A DNA stretch of 64,000 nt, taken from positions 310,001 through 374,000 of the forward strand of contig NZ_LZSU01000019.1 in assembly GCF_001665575.1 (NCBI RefSeq), in the 5' to 3' direction. How positions within the stretch are numbered: position 1 is the stretch's first letter; each line of letters begins with the position of its first letter. The translations under genes and the position numbers were made by a program. This document shows positions 53,129-60,706 of the stretch, piece after piece. The notes under the pieces are model-generated. The model made no database searches and had not been told where the DNA came from. It was given only the letters and a program-made list of their open reading frames with translations. Source of the DNA: Mycobacterium sp. 852013-51886_SCH5428379. Its GTDB lineage: Bacteria; Actinomycetota; Actinomycetes; Mycobacteriales; Mycobacteriaceae.

Positions 53129-53932
53129 ATGAGTCTTTCGCGCTACACCGATCGCCGCGTGCTGATCACCGGCGGCGGTTCGGGAATCGGACAAGCTTGC
53201 GTGCTGCGCATTCTCGACGAGGGTGGCCGGGTGGTCGCCGCCGACATCAGCGAAGCCGGACTGCAGGACACCGCGAACAAAGCGCGGTCCACCGGTGACC
53301 GGTTGTCCACACTCATCATGGATGTCGGTGACGAGGAGTCGGTCAAGGCTGGAATGGCCGAGGCGGTCCGCGTCCTCGGCGGGCTGGACACCCTGGTCAA
53401 TGTCGCGGGGATTCTGCGCTCGGCGCGACTGGAAAACACCACACTGGCCGACTTCGAGCGAGTGCTGCGCGTCAACCTCGTGGGTACGTTTCTGGTCACG
53501 CGGGAGGCGATACCGGCGTTGCGCGCCGGGAACGGCCCCGCGGTGGTGAACTTCAGCTCGACATCCGCGCATTTCGGCCATCCGTACATGTCGGCATATG
53601 CCGCCTCCAAGGGAGGCATATTGTCGATGACTCACACGCTTGCGCTGGAGTTCGCCAAGGACGGCATCCGCTTCAACAGCGTTCAACCGGGTTCGATCTC
53701 ATCCGGGATGACCGACGGCACCGGACAGTCCAGACAGAGCGTGGGGCCGGGCCTGCCCGATGACGCCGACTACGGTCTGTTCCCCAGACTGCAGCCGATG
53801 CTGGCCGTCGACGGCGGCGCGATGTTCGCAGACGCGTCCGCCGTCGCTTCGGTGGTGGCGATGCTCGGATCACCGGACGCGTTCTTCGTCACCGGCACCG
53901 AGGTGCGCGTCGACGGCGGCACCCACATGTGA
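53129..53932 (+). CDS. Short-chain dehydrogenase/reductase 5
   Basis: 267 residues. TGGGSGIGQAC cofactor motif, VAADIS, LVNVAGILRSA, NFSSTSAHFG and YAASKGG catalytic site, ending GTEVRVDGGTHM as classical SDRs do. ATG 53129 has AGGAG upstream. Forty-nine bases after kstD, so likely in the same transcript. Might act as a 17- or 3-hydroxysteroid dehydrogenase, but the residues do not distinguish. Confidence 0.88.
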   Translation: MSLSRYTDRRVLITGGGSGIGQACVLRILDEGGRVVAADISEAGLQDTANKARSTGDRLSTLIMDVGDEESVKAGMAEAVRVLGGLDTLVNVAGILRSARLENTTLADFERVLRVNLVGTFLVTREAIPALRAGNGPAVVNFSSTSAHFGHPYMSAYAASKGGILSMTHTLALEFAKDGIRFNSVQPGSISSGMTDGTGQSRQSVGPGLPDDADYGLFPRLQPMLAVDGGAMFADASAVASVVAMLGSPDAFFVTGTEVRVDGGTHM

Positions 53933-53942
53933 ATGCGGTCTT

Positions 53943-54383
53943 CTACATCCGCACCAGTGTGAACGGATAGGTGAACGTCCCGCCGGGCGCGCCGTCACAA
54001 CCGGCGGCGAAGGACGACGACAGCGTTCCCGACCGGGTCGCCGGATCCCACGAGTAGACATCCCGGGTGGGGATGATCGGTCCGTAATAGACGTTTCCGC
54101 AACGCAATCCGTCCGGGACGTCGACGGTGAGCACATACCGCCCGTCCACCAGATCCGCATCGCCGCGGTACGCGAAGGCCTTCGCGATCGGCTGTGGAAT
54201 GGCTTGGATGTGCAGACAGTCACCGGGGCAACCGGAGACGGCCCAGATCCAGGTGTGGAAGTCGTACCTGCCCTGGATGCGCATCTCGAAGTTGCCGTGT
54301 TGCGTCTCGGCGTGCGCGGTGGCCGGTGCCGGCCCCCCGGTGACCATCGCGGCGACGGCGACGGCGAGCAGCCCCGCCCTCAC
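53943..54383 (-). CDS. Small secreted protein with conserved Cys residues
   Basis: 146 residues. GTG at 54383 gives a signal peptide, VRAGLLAVAVAAMVTGGPAP with a likely cut after ATAHA, and a mature part with Cys pairs (SGCPGDCLHIQ, RCGNVYYGP, AAGCDGAPGG) and a terminal TFTYPFTLVRM. That end resembles LFITMPFKLVKM of the secreted protein at 60707-61219, so the two may be distant relatives. GTG overlaps the stop of the flavin oxidoreductase gene by four bases. Function unknown; perhaps a periplasmic partner for transport or surface binding. Confidence 0.7.
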   Translation of the reverse strand: MRAGLLAVAVAAMVTGGPAPATAHAETQHGNFEMRIQGRYDFHTWIWAVSGCPGDCLHIQAIPQPIAKAFAYRGDADLVDGRYVLTVDVPDGLRCGNVYYGPIIPTRDVYSWDPATRSGTLSSSFAAGCDGAPGGTFTYPFTLVRM

Positions 54384-55588
54384 GAGACGACTCCGTAGCG
54401 CTGCACCGGGTCGAGGACGCAGTGCGTACGTCCGAACACCGTGACCATGCACTTGTTGTTGTGATTGCAGCGGCTGCGGGTCTCCGGGGCGGCGGCCACC
54501 CGGTTAACCAGGTCGGGTTCGCGCAGCAGGGCGCGTCCCATCGCCACGAATTCGAACCCTTCCTGCATCGCGGTGACCATGTGCGCGCGGTCGGTGATGC
54601 CTCCGAGCAGGATCAGCGGCGTATGAGCGACGACCGGGACGAACTGCCGGGCGGCCTCGAGCATGTACAGATCGGTGTAGGGAAAGGAGCCCAGCGCCCA
54701 CTTGCCCACCATCCGGACGCCGAGGTTCATCGGTGGCGGCATCACCGCGGCGAACTCGTCGACGGGAGTGTCGCCCCGGAAGAGATACATCGGCTTGAAC
54801 ACCGATGAGCCCTGGGTCAATTCGATCGCGTCGAGGTTGTGGTCGGCGTCGAGCAACTGCACGACGCGAAGGGATTCGGCCAGCGCGATACCACCGCGCA
54901 TGCCGTCCTCCATGCTGATCTTCGCCGTCACCGCGATGCGGTCGCCGACGGCATCCCGCACGCGGGCGGCGATCTCACGGCAGAACCGGGCGCGATTTTC
55001 GATGCTGCCGCCGTACTCGTCCTTCCGCCGGTTCATCAGCGGGCTGAGGAACGAGCTCGGCAGATACAGATGACCGAGGTGCAACTCGACCGCATCGAAC
55101 CCGGCCTCGACCGCGACCTGTGCCGCATCGCCGAATTGATCGACGACGACGCGGATCTCGTCGCGGGTGATCGCGCGGCAGTAGTCGAAGGACTGCGGGT
55201 TGACGAATCTGCTGGGCCCCTTCGGGGTCACCTTGTTGACCTTGCGGGTGGCAACCACTCCCCCGTGCCCGAGTTGCGCCGACACCGCCGCGCCGGCTGC
55301 GTGGACGGTGTCGGCCAACTTACCGAGGCCGGGAATCGCCCGGCGGCTCATCAGGATCTGGCCCGGGGCGCTGGCGCCGTCCTCGGACACGGTGCAGTAC
55401 GCCACCGTCGTCATCCCGACGCCACCGTCGGCGAAACTCTTGTGGAATGCGATCAGATCGTCGGTGACCAACCCGTCCGGGGACCGTCCCTCCGACGTCG
55501 CCGCCTTGATGATGCGATTGCGCAACCGAACCGGCCCCAGGGTGGCTGGGGCGAAGGGATCGGGTATGTCGCCCGAGGCGGTGAGCAT
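54380..55588 (-). CDS. NADH:flavin oxidoreductase (Old Yellow Enzyme family)
   Basis: 402-residue FMN-dependent TIM-barrel enone reductase. Segments RLRNRIIKAATSEGR, SAQLGHGGVV, ELHLGHLYLPSSFLSPLMNR and VAMGRALLREPDLV. The C-terminal RCNHNNKCMVTVFGRTHCVL corresponds to the Cys-rich region of this group, but a middle position that I recall as Cys in relatives is Asn. Reduces C=C of an enone, for example an A-ring delta-4 or a delta-1 double bond. ATG at 55588, 42 bp from motif copy H. Translationally coupled to the secreted protein downstream. Confidence 0.87.
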   Translation of the reverse strand: MLTASGDIPDPFAPATLGPVRLRNRIIKAATSEGRSPDGLVTDDLIAFHKSFADGGVGMTTVAYCTVSEDGASAPGQILMSRRAIPGLGKLADTVHAAGAAVSAQLGHGGVVATRKVNKVTPKGPSRFVNPQSFDYCRAITRDEIRVVVDQFGDAAQVAVEAGFDAVELHLGHLYLPSSFLSPLMNRRKDEYGGSIENRARFCREIAARVRDAVGDRIAVTAKISMEDGMRGGIALAESLRVVQLLDADHNLDAIELTQGSSVFKPMYLFRGDTPVDEFAAVMPPPMNLGVRMVGKWALGSFPYTDLYMLEAARQFVPVVAHTPLILLGGITDRAHMVTAMQEGFEFVAMGRALLREPDLVNRVAAAPETRSRCNHNNKCMVTVFGRTHCVLDPVQRYGVVS

Positions 55589-55630
55589 GGGTCTGTTCCT
55601 ACCCGCGTCCGTACCCGGGCGCCGGTGGGT

Positions 55631-55646
55631 GTTCCGCTCACCGGGC
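55631..55646. promoter_or_regulatory. Island motif copy H
   Basis: GTTCCGCTCACCGGGC, between the flavin oxidoreductase start and the padR stop. The same 16-mer occurs at 41688-41703. Confidence 0.6.
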
Positions 55647-55649
55647 GGG

Positions 55650-56309
55650 CTATTCGGCCTCTTCGGCCTTGACCCGCCGTTCGATCTCGTACCAGTAGTC
55701 CCGAAGCGGCTTCGTGTCTTCGCGGGCGGCGGTCGCCTTGAACGCCTCTTCGGCTTCGTCGAGATCCTTGATCAGCTTCAGCGCCAGTTCACGCTCGGCG
55801 GCGTAGTAGCGTTCGGCCCACAGCAGGGCCACCCGGCCGTACGCCCACGCCGGCTCCGCTTCGGCCCACCTGGCCTCGGTGGCCGCTTCGCGCTGCATCC
55901 GGTCCGCATAGGCGACGTGCTCCTGGATGATCTCCTTGAGGCGACGCGGATTCGTCAGATGGCCGAACGTAATCCGCAGCAGCGGATTGTGTTTCAGCTG
56001 AGGTGGGTCGACCGGACCGTCGTCGGCCCAGTCTCTGGTCGTCTTGGAACCGGCCTCGGTGATCTTGTACAGCCGTTTGCTGCGGGCGCCTCCGTCGGTC
56101 TCGACCCGTGAGGTGACCAGGCCCATTCCCTCGAGCTTCTTCAATTCGGTGTAGATCTGGCTGTACGCCGGGCTGCCGTAGAAGAAGCGCAGACTCCACT
56201 CCGTCCACTTCTTGAGGTCGTAGCCGGAGAGTTCCTCGTGATAGGACAGCACGCCGAGCAACGCGTAACCGGTTGGGGTCACATTCGGCCTGTCGGCGCC
56301 GTCTTGCAT
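55650..56309 (-). CDS. PadR-family transcriptional regulator
   Basis: 219 residues. N-terminal winged helix with GYALLGVLSYHEELSGYDLKKW and AYSQIYTELKKLEGMGLV, and a helical C-terminal domain (EIIQEHVAYADRMQREAA), as in the PadR/Vir group. Divergent from the third extra KstD-type flavoprotein with motif copy I in the 115-bp gap. It could respond to a phenolic or steroid-derived ligand; no sequence evidence picks one. Confidence 0.88.
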   Translation of the reverse strand: MQDGADRPNVTPTGYALLGVLSYHEELSGYDLKKWTEWSLRFFYGSPAYSQIYTELKKLEGMGLVTSRVETDGGARSKRLYKITEAGSKTTRDWADDGPVDPPQLKHNPLLRITFGHLTNPRRLKEIIQEHVAYADRMQREAATEARWAEAEPAWAYGRVALLWAERYYAAERELALKLIKDLDEAEEAFKATAAREDTKPLRDYWYEIERRVKAEEAE

Positions 56310-56352
56310 CCGTAAAGGCTAACAATCACTTGACGGCGGTGACGTCCTCGAT

Positions 56353-56366
56353 CCGCTGATCGGGAC
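56353..56366. promoter_or_regulatory. Island motif copy I (minus orientation)
   Basis: Minus strand reads GTCCCGATCAGCGG. It overlaps a GGGAC-T-GTCCC palindrome at 56362-56372. Lies between padR and the flavoprotein gene. Confidence 0.5.
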
Positions 56367-56424
56367 TGTCCCTTGCCGGAGGTCACCGCAGCATCGACAG
56401 TGAAGTCACCCAACTCGAACCAGG

Positions 56425-57966
56425 ATGGTGGTCAGCATCAACGAAGTCGACGTCATCGTCGTGGGGTCCGGGGGCGGTGTCGCGGGCGCGTACACCGCGG
56501 CGCGCGAGGGGCTTTCAGTCGCCCTGATCGAGGCGACCGACCGGTTCGGCGGCACCACCGCCTACTCCGGCGGCGGCGGGATGTGGTTCCCCTGCAACCC
56601 CGTCGCGCGACGCGCCGGCGTCGACGACAGCCCCGAGAAAGCGCTGAGATACTTCCACGAGGTGGTCGGTGACCGCACCCCGATGGAGTTGCAGCGAACC
56701 TATGTCCTCGGCGGCGCGCGGTTCATCGAATATCTGGAAGAAGACGAGCACTTCGCGTTCGCCGAACTGCCGTGGCCGGACTACTACGGTGCGGCGACCG
56801 ATGCCCGCGCCGACGGACGGCGCCACATCGTCCCGGTACCACTGCAGGCAGCGGAGCTCGGGCCCCTGGCCGAATCCATCCGCGGCCCACTGGACACCGA
56901 GCGTCTCGGCCACCCGGCGCCGTCACTGCTCACCGGCGGTCGCGCGCTCATCGGCCGCTTCCTGCTCGGGCTCAACCGCTTTCCCGCTGCTTCACTGCAT
57001 CTTCGGACACCGCTGGTGGAACTGCTCACCGAAGACGGCGCCGTCACCGGAGTCGTCGCCGACCGCGACGGAGAACCGGTGCACATCCGCGCCCGCCGGG
57101 GCGTTCTGCTGGCTGCCGGAGGCTTCGAGCAGAACGATCGCATGCGACAGTCCTGGGAGGTGCCCGGCCGGGCCCAGGACACCATGGGATGCCCGGGGAA
57201 CACCGGGGCAGCCCATCAGGCGGCGATCCAGTTGGGCGCCGACACCGATCTGATGGATCAGGCGTGGTGGTCGCCGGGGCTCACCCACCCGGACCTGCGC
57301 TCGGCGTTCGCCCTCTGGTTCACCGGCGGTATCTTCGTCGACCAGCACGGGCGTCGCTTCGTCAACGAATCGGCGCCGTACGACCGGCTCGGCCGGGCCA
57401 TCGTGGCGCAGCTCGACGACGGCGCGATGACGCTGCCCTTCTGGATGATCTACGACGACCGCGAGGGCGCCACCCCGCCCGTCAAGGCCACCAACGTCGC
57501 GATGGCCGATCCGGCGCAGTACCGCGATGCCGGGTTGTGGCACAGCGCAGACAGCCTCGAAGCCCTGGCCGGGCTCATCGGCGTGCCCGCGGATGCGCTC
57601 ACCGCCACCGTCGCGCGCTACAACGCCATGGTCGCCGGCGGCCGCGACCTCGACTTCGGACGAGGAGATGAACCCTACGACCGCGCCTTCTCCGGCGGCG
57701 AGCTCCCCCTCGTCCCGATCGACCGACCGCCCTACCACGCGGCCGTCTTCGGCCTGTCCGACCTCGGTACGAAGGGCGGTCTGCGCACCGACACCCGCGC
57801 CCGCGTGCTGCATACCTCCGGCGACCCGATACCCGGTCTCTACGCCGCGGGCAACACCATGGCGGCGGTGTCCGGCACCACCTACCCCGGTGGCGGCAAC
57901 CCGATCGGTGCCTCGCTGCTGTTCAGCCATCTCGCCGCGCTGGACATGGCCGGACAGGCTCGATGA
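56425..57966 (+). CDS. KstD-type FAD-binding dehydrogenase 3
   Basis: 513 residues. FAD motif VVGSGGGVAGAYTAAREGL, GGTTAYSGGGGMWFP, and a C-terminal PPYHAAVFGLSDLGTKGGLR in which the Tyr and the DLGTxGG stretch match KstD; the YPGGGNPIGASLLF segment is also KstD-like. It is closer to true ketosteroid dehydrogenases than flavoproteins 1 and 2. ATG at 56425; stop overlaps the thioesterase start by four bases (ATGA). Confidence 0.85.
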   Translation: MVVSINEVDVIVVGSGGGVAGAYTAAREGLSVALIEATDRFGGTTAYSGGGGMWFPCNPVARRAGVDDSPEKALRYFHEVVGDRTPMELQRTYVLGGARFIEYLEEDEHFAFAELPWPDYYGAATDARADGRRHIVPVPLQAAELGPLAESIRGPLDTERLGHPAPSLLTGGRALIGRFLLGLNRFPAASLHLRTPLVELLTEDGAVTGVVADRDGEPVHIRARRGVLLAAGGFEQNDRMRQSWEVPGRAQDTMGCPGNTGAAHQAAIQLGADTDLMDQAWWSPGLTHPDLRSAFALWFTGGIFVDQHGRRFVNESAPYDRLGRAIVAQLDDGAMTLPFWMIYDDREGATPPVKATNVAMADPAQYRDAGLWHSADSLEALAGLIGVPADALTATVARYNAMVAGGRDLDFGRGDEPYDRAFSGGELPLVPIDRPPYHAAVFGLSDLGTKGGLRTDTRARVLHTSGDPIPGLYAAGNTMAAVSGTTYPGGGNPIGASLLFSHLAALDMAGQAR

Positions 57967-58529
57967 CCGACGGCGCCCAGTTGACCGAATCGGTGCGGGA
58001 GCTGATCGACGCGCTGATCCGCACCGAGGTCGGCGCCGACCGGATCGCGGTGGCCGAGGGCCACGTCGCGGCGGCCGTGGAGGTGCTGACCGAGAAGCTG
58101 ATGACAGGATCGTTCGGCGTACGCCGGTCTGCGGAGGGCGCTCCGCTGCTGTGGGGCAACGTGGTCGTCGGCCAACGAAACGCGATCGCTCCGCCGTTGG
58201 TGATCGAACATCACGAATCCGGTTTGGTCAGTGCCGATTTCATGTTGGGCGCCGCGTATGAGGGGCCCGCGGGACACGTCCACGGGGGGATCTGCGCACT
58301 GGTGCTGGACCATCTGCTCGGCGCCACCGCCCACCGCCCCGGGCGACCCGCGGTCACCGACACCCTCCAGACCCGCTTCCTGCGTCCGACGCCGCTCGGA
58401 GCGCTGCGCGCCGAAGCGTGGGTCGAACACGAGAAGGGCCGGAAGGCCTACTCCCGGGGGCGCATCGTCAGCGGCGGCCAGACCACCGTCGAAGCGCAGG
58501 GCATCTTCATCCGCCCGGCGCGAGGCTAG
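57963..58529 (+). CDS. PaaI-type hotdog thioesterase 2
   Basis: 188 residues, one hotdog domain with GPAGHVHGGICALVLDHLLG (active-site HGG) and VTDTLQTRFLRPTPLG. Translationally coupled to the flavoprotein upstream. May release CoA from a stalled pathway intermediate or act as a CoA-recycling step. Converges on the Mce-associated gene, with a four-base overlap of their ends. Confidence 0.85.
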   Translation: MTDGAQLTESVRELIDALIRTEVGADRIAVAEGHVAAAVEVLTEKLMTGSFGVRRSAEGAPLLWGNVVVGQRNAIAPPLVIEHHESGLVSADFMLGAAYEGPAGHVHGGICALVLDHLLGATAHRPGRPAVTDTLQTRFLRPTPLGALRAEAWVEHEKGRKAYSRGRIVSGGQTTVEAQGIFIRPARG

Positions 58530-59035
58530 ATCGGGTCGAACGCCGAGATCAGCCATTTCCCGTCGACCTTGGCCATGCTCACCATGACGCTGCTGGCGGT
58601 CACGGCGGGTTCCGGACGTTCCCGGCTGGTGGTGGTCTGATTGACGAACACCAGCACCTTGGCCGCATCGGGCCGGATCTCGGCATCGGCGGCCCGCGCC
58701 ACCGACGCCGTCGTCGTCACGGCCCGGTCCCGCGCGGCCGGCAGCAGGATCTCGTCGCTGAAATCGCTGTAGTAATTCAGGAATTCGCCGGCCAAATGTG
58801 ACTTCGCGGCGGCGAGGTCGGCTTCAAGGGTGTCGGGTTTGTACGACAGCATGGCGACGGCACCCTCCGATGCCGCCCGTACCGCCGCGGCCGAGGCGGC
58901 GTCGTCGGTCTCGGTGTCGACGCGGTATTGCGTGACGTACAGGACGGCGAAGACGGCGGCCGAAGCGACCAGCGCCACGCACGGCACGATCAGCCGCCAC
59001 CGCGCCAGGACGCGTCGCACTCGGGTGTCGGTCAC
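58526..59035 (-). CDS. Mce-associated membrane protein (short)
   Basis: 169 residues. Short basic N-terminus, a single membrane helix LIVPCVALVASAAVFAVLYV, then an extracytoplasmic domain with AVAMLSYKPDTLEADLAAAKSHLAGEF, the hallmark of Mce-associated (Mas) proteins, and an NTF2-like end, VDGKWLISAFDPI. These proteins help assemble or stabilise Mce lipid transporters. GTG start overlaps the longer paralogue upstream by four bases. Confidence 0.88.
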   Translation of the reverse strand: MTDTRVRRVLARWRLIVPCVALVASAAVFAVLYVTQYRVDTETDDAASAAAVRAASEGAVAMLSYKPDTLEADLAAAKSHLAGEFLNYYSDFSDEILLPAARDRAVTTTASVARAADAEIRPDAAKVLVFVNQTTTSRERPEPAVTASSVMVSMAKVDGKWLISAFDPI

Positions 59036-59712
59036 GCCACGAACTCCATCTTCGACATCTTCAACCGGTCACCGTCGCGGACCACCGTGACGCTCAACCG
59101 CCAGGACCGGGGCTGTTCGTCGGCGCCGGCAGCGTTGGTCACCGTGGACGACGCGGTGACGAGCACATCGGCGGAATCGGCGGTCATCGACTCCACGGCG
59201 GCAGCCTTGACCTCGACGTCGGTGACGACCTTGCCGTCCTCGGCCAGCCTGACGAAGTCCTGCGCGGCGCCCTCGAACTCGTCGCGGAACTGACCGGTCG
59301 AGTTGTCCAGGATCTGAGCGACGGTCTCTTCGGCCTTCGCGGCGTCGATCGACATGAGCGTGTACACGATCTGCCGGGCCGCAGCGGCATACTCGGCGGA
59401 CTGCTGCTGATGGCGGACCGCATCCCGGTGCTGCCACACCACGTATCCGCTCGCCGCCACGAAACCCAGGGTGCCCAGCAGGGCCAGCGTCACTACCACG
59501 GTGGCCCACCGCGGACGCCGGAACCACCGTCGACTCTTCGTCTTCAGCGCCGGCGGCTCGGCCTCCTGCCGCAACCGGGCCGCCCTGGCGCGTGCCTGCG
59601 CGGCTGCGGCGATCGCCTCGGCCGCCTCCGCCTCTGCCTCCGCTTCGGCGGCGAGGTCGTCGACATCGGCGCCGGCGTCGATGGCGCCGATGGTGTCGTC
59701 GCGCGTCAACAC
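59032..59712 (-). CDS. Mce-associated membrane protein (long)
   Basis: 226 residues. An acidic Ala/Glu-rich cytoplasmic N-terminus (DDLAAEAEAEAEAAEAIAAA), a membrane helix VVVTLALLGTLGFVAASGYV, and an extracytoplasmic domain with ARQIVYTLMSIDAAKAEETV and DNSTGQFRDEFEGAA, as in the Rv0177/Rv3492c-type proteins. GTG at 59712 follows GGAGGAGC. Together with the short paralogue it follows the mce genes after three small secreted genes, the same general order as at M. tuberculosis mce4 (from memory). Confidence 0.87.
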   Translation of the reverse strand: MLTRDDTIGAIDAGADVDDLAAEAEAEAEAAEAIAAAAQARARAARLRQEAEPPALKTKSRRWFRRPRWATVVVTLALLGTLGFVAASGYVVWQHRDAVRHQQQSAEYAAAARQIVYTLMSIDAAKAEETVAQILDNSTGQFRDEFEGAAQDFVRLAEDGKVVTDVEVKAAAVESMTADSADVLVTASSTVTNAAGADEQPRSWRLSVTVVRDGDRLKMSKMEFVA

Positions 59713-59777
59713 AGTGCTCCTCCTGACCTGCCGTTGGAAGGCACGGTAACCGTGGGCCACCGCGCGCCCCGGCGGCC

Positions 59778-59795
59778 GTCCCGCTCAGCGGTCAC
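59778..59795. promoter_or_regulatory. Island motif copy J
   Basis: GTCCCGCTCAGCGGTCAC, 66 bp before the long Mce-associated gene; it overlaps the last codons of the secreted protein gene upstream. Confidence 0.5.
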
Positions 59796-60205
59796 CAGTG
59801 CCGCAGTGAACACAGCGCACCCTTCGGACCCTGATGTTCGGCGACGACCTCACCGTCGACGGTCAGCTCGCACCGGAAGTTCGGGCGGTCCTGGGCCTGA
59901 CCGTTCGTGGCCGTCACCATCGCCCACCGGGCCGGGTCGAGGAGGAGGACGTCGAGCACCCACGGCTGGTCCGGGCCGATGCTGACCTCGGCCTTCGGGC
60001 TGAAGACGTACGGATTGTGGCTGTAGTCAGCCCAGTTCGCCGGCTCGGTGTCCCGGTAGTAGATGTCGGCTTTCGTGGGCTGTTCGGCGGTGACGACGTA
60101 ACGGACGTGACGGCCCACCGGCTCCTGCGCTGCCGCCGGCGCCGGGCACACGGCGCCGAGGACGCCTACCGACAGCGCTGCGGCCGTCCACGCGGGCGGG
60201 GTCAC
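59792..60205 (-). CDS. Small secreted protein, MmpS-like fold
   Basis: 137 residues. Signal peptide from GTG 60205 (MTPPAWTAAALSVGVLGAVC, then PAPAAAQ). The mature domain HVRYVVTAEQPTKADIYYRD, PWVLDVLLLDPARWAMV, FRCELTVDGEVVAEHQGPKG, LCSL matches the strand order and Cys placement of MmpS C-terminal domains, which assist lipid export or uptake. Assignment is by pattern and tentative. GTG overlaps the stop of the next secreted gene by four bases. Confidence 0.65.
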   Translation of the reverse strand: MTPPAWTAAALSVGVLGAVCPAPAAAQEPVGRHVRYVVTAEQPTKADIYYRDTEPANWADYSHNPYVFSPKAEVSIGPDQPWVLDVLLLDPARWAMVTATNGQAQDRPNFRCELTVDGEVVAEHQGPKGALCSLRHW

Positions 60206-60582
60206 GCGGTGGCCCCGGGTACCCACAGCGGTTCCCCACTCGAGGAGATGCAGACGAGAAAGAGTCCGTCGGGGGCCTGCGCCACAGCATTCTCGAATCC
60301 CGTGCAGTTGGTGTTCTCCACCCGGATGCCCTCCATGACGGGCGACCGGAAGTAGCGGGGCGCATATCTGCGCGGAGATCCGCAGTACACCAACCTGTTC
60401 CAGTCGGTGGTGCCGAACACGTAGTGCGTGGTGTTGGCGCACGGTGCGCCGAGGACGACGTTGGGCGTGATACCCGGAACGCATTCAGGGCCGTCACAAC
60501 TCTCCGGTTCGGCCTGCGCCGCCGGAGCGACGGTCATCGCAGCGGCCGCGAGAACGATGCCGGCGATGGCTGACTTGCGCAC
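60202..60582 (-). CDS. Small secreted protein, Cys-rich, unknown
   Basis: 126 residues. Signal peptide MRKSAIAGIVLAAAAMTVAP with AQA cut; mature part with six Cys (ESCDGPECVPG, GAPCANTTHYV, VYCGSPRR, NTNCTGFEN, FLVCISS), probably disulfide-bonded. No family recognised. The gene is coupled to the MmpS-like gene. Start GTG at 60582. Confidence 0.65.
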   Translation of the reverse strand: MRKSAIAGIVLAAAAMTVAPAAQAEPESCDGPECVPGITPNVVLGAPCANTTHYVFGTTDWNRLVYCGSPRRYAPRYFRSPVMEGIRVENTNCTGFENAVAQAPDGLFLVCISSSGEPLWVPGATA

Positions 60583-60623
60583 GGTCGCACCCTGACATCC
60601 CGGCGAACGCAGCTGGTGCCTTC

Positions 60624-60639
60624 GTCCCACTCAGTGACC
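60624..60639. promoter_or_regulatory. Island motif copy K
   Basis: GTCCCACTCAGTGACC, in the 124-bp divergent gap between two secreted-protein genes. Right half deviates from the consensus. Confidence 0.4.
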
Positions 60640-60706
60640 CGTCGACCGCACCACCCGCCGTGGACGCGGTTACCTTCGACCTCCGTGCGTCGATGAAGGA
60701 GCGGCT

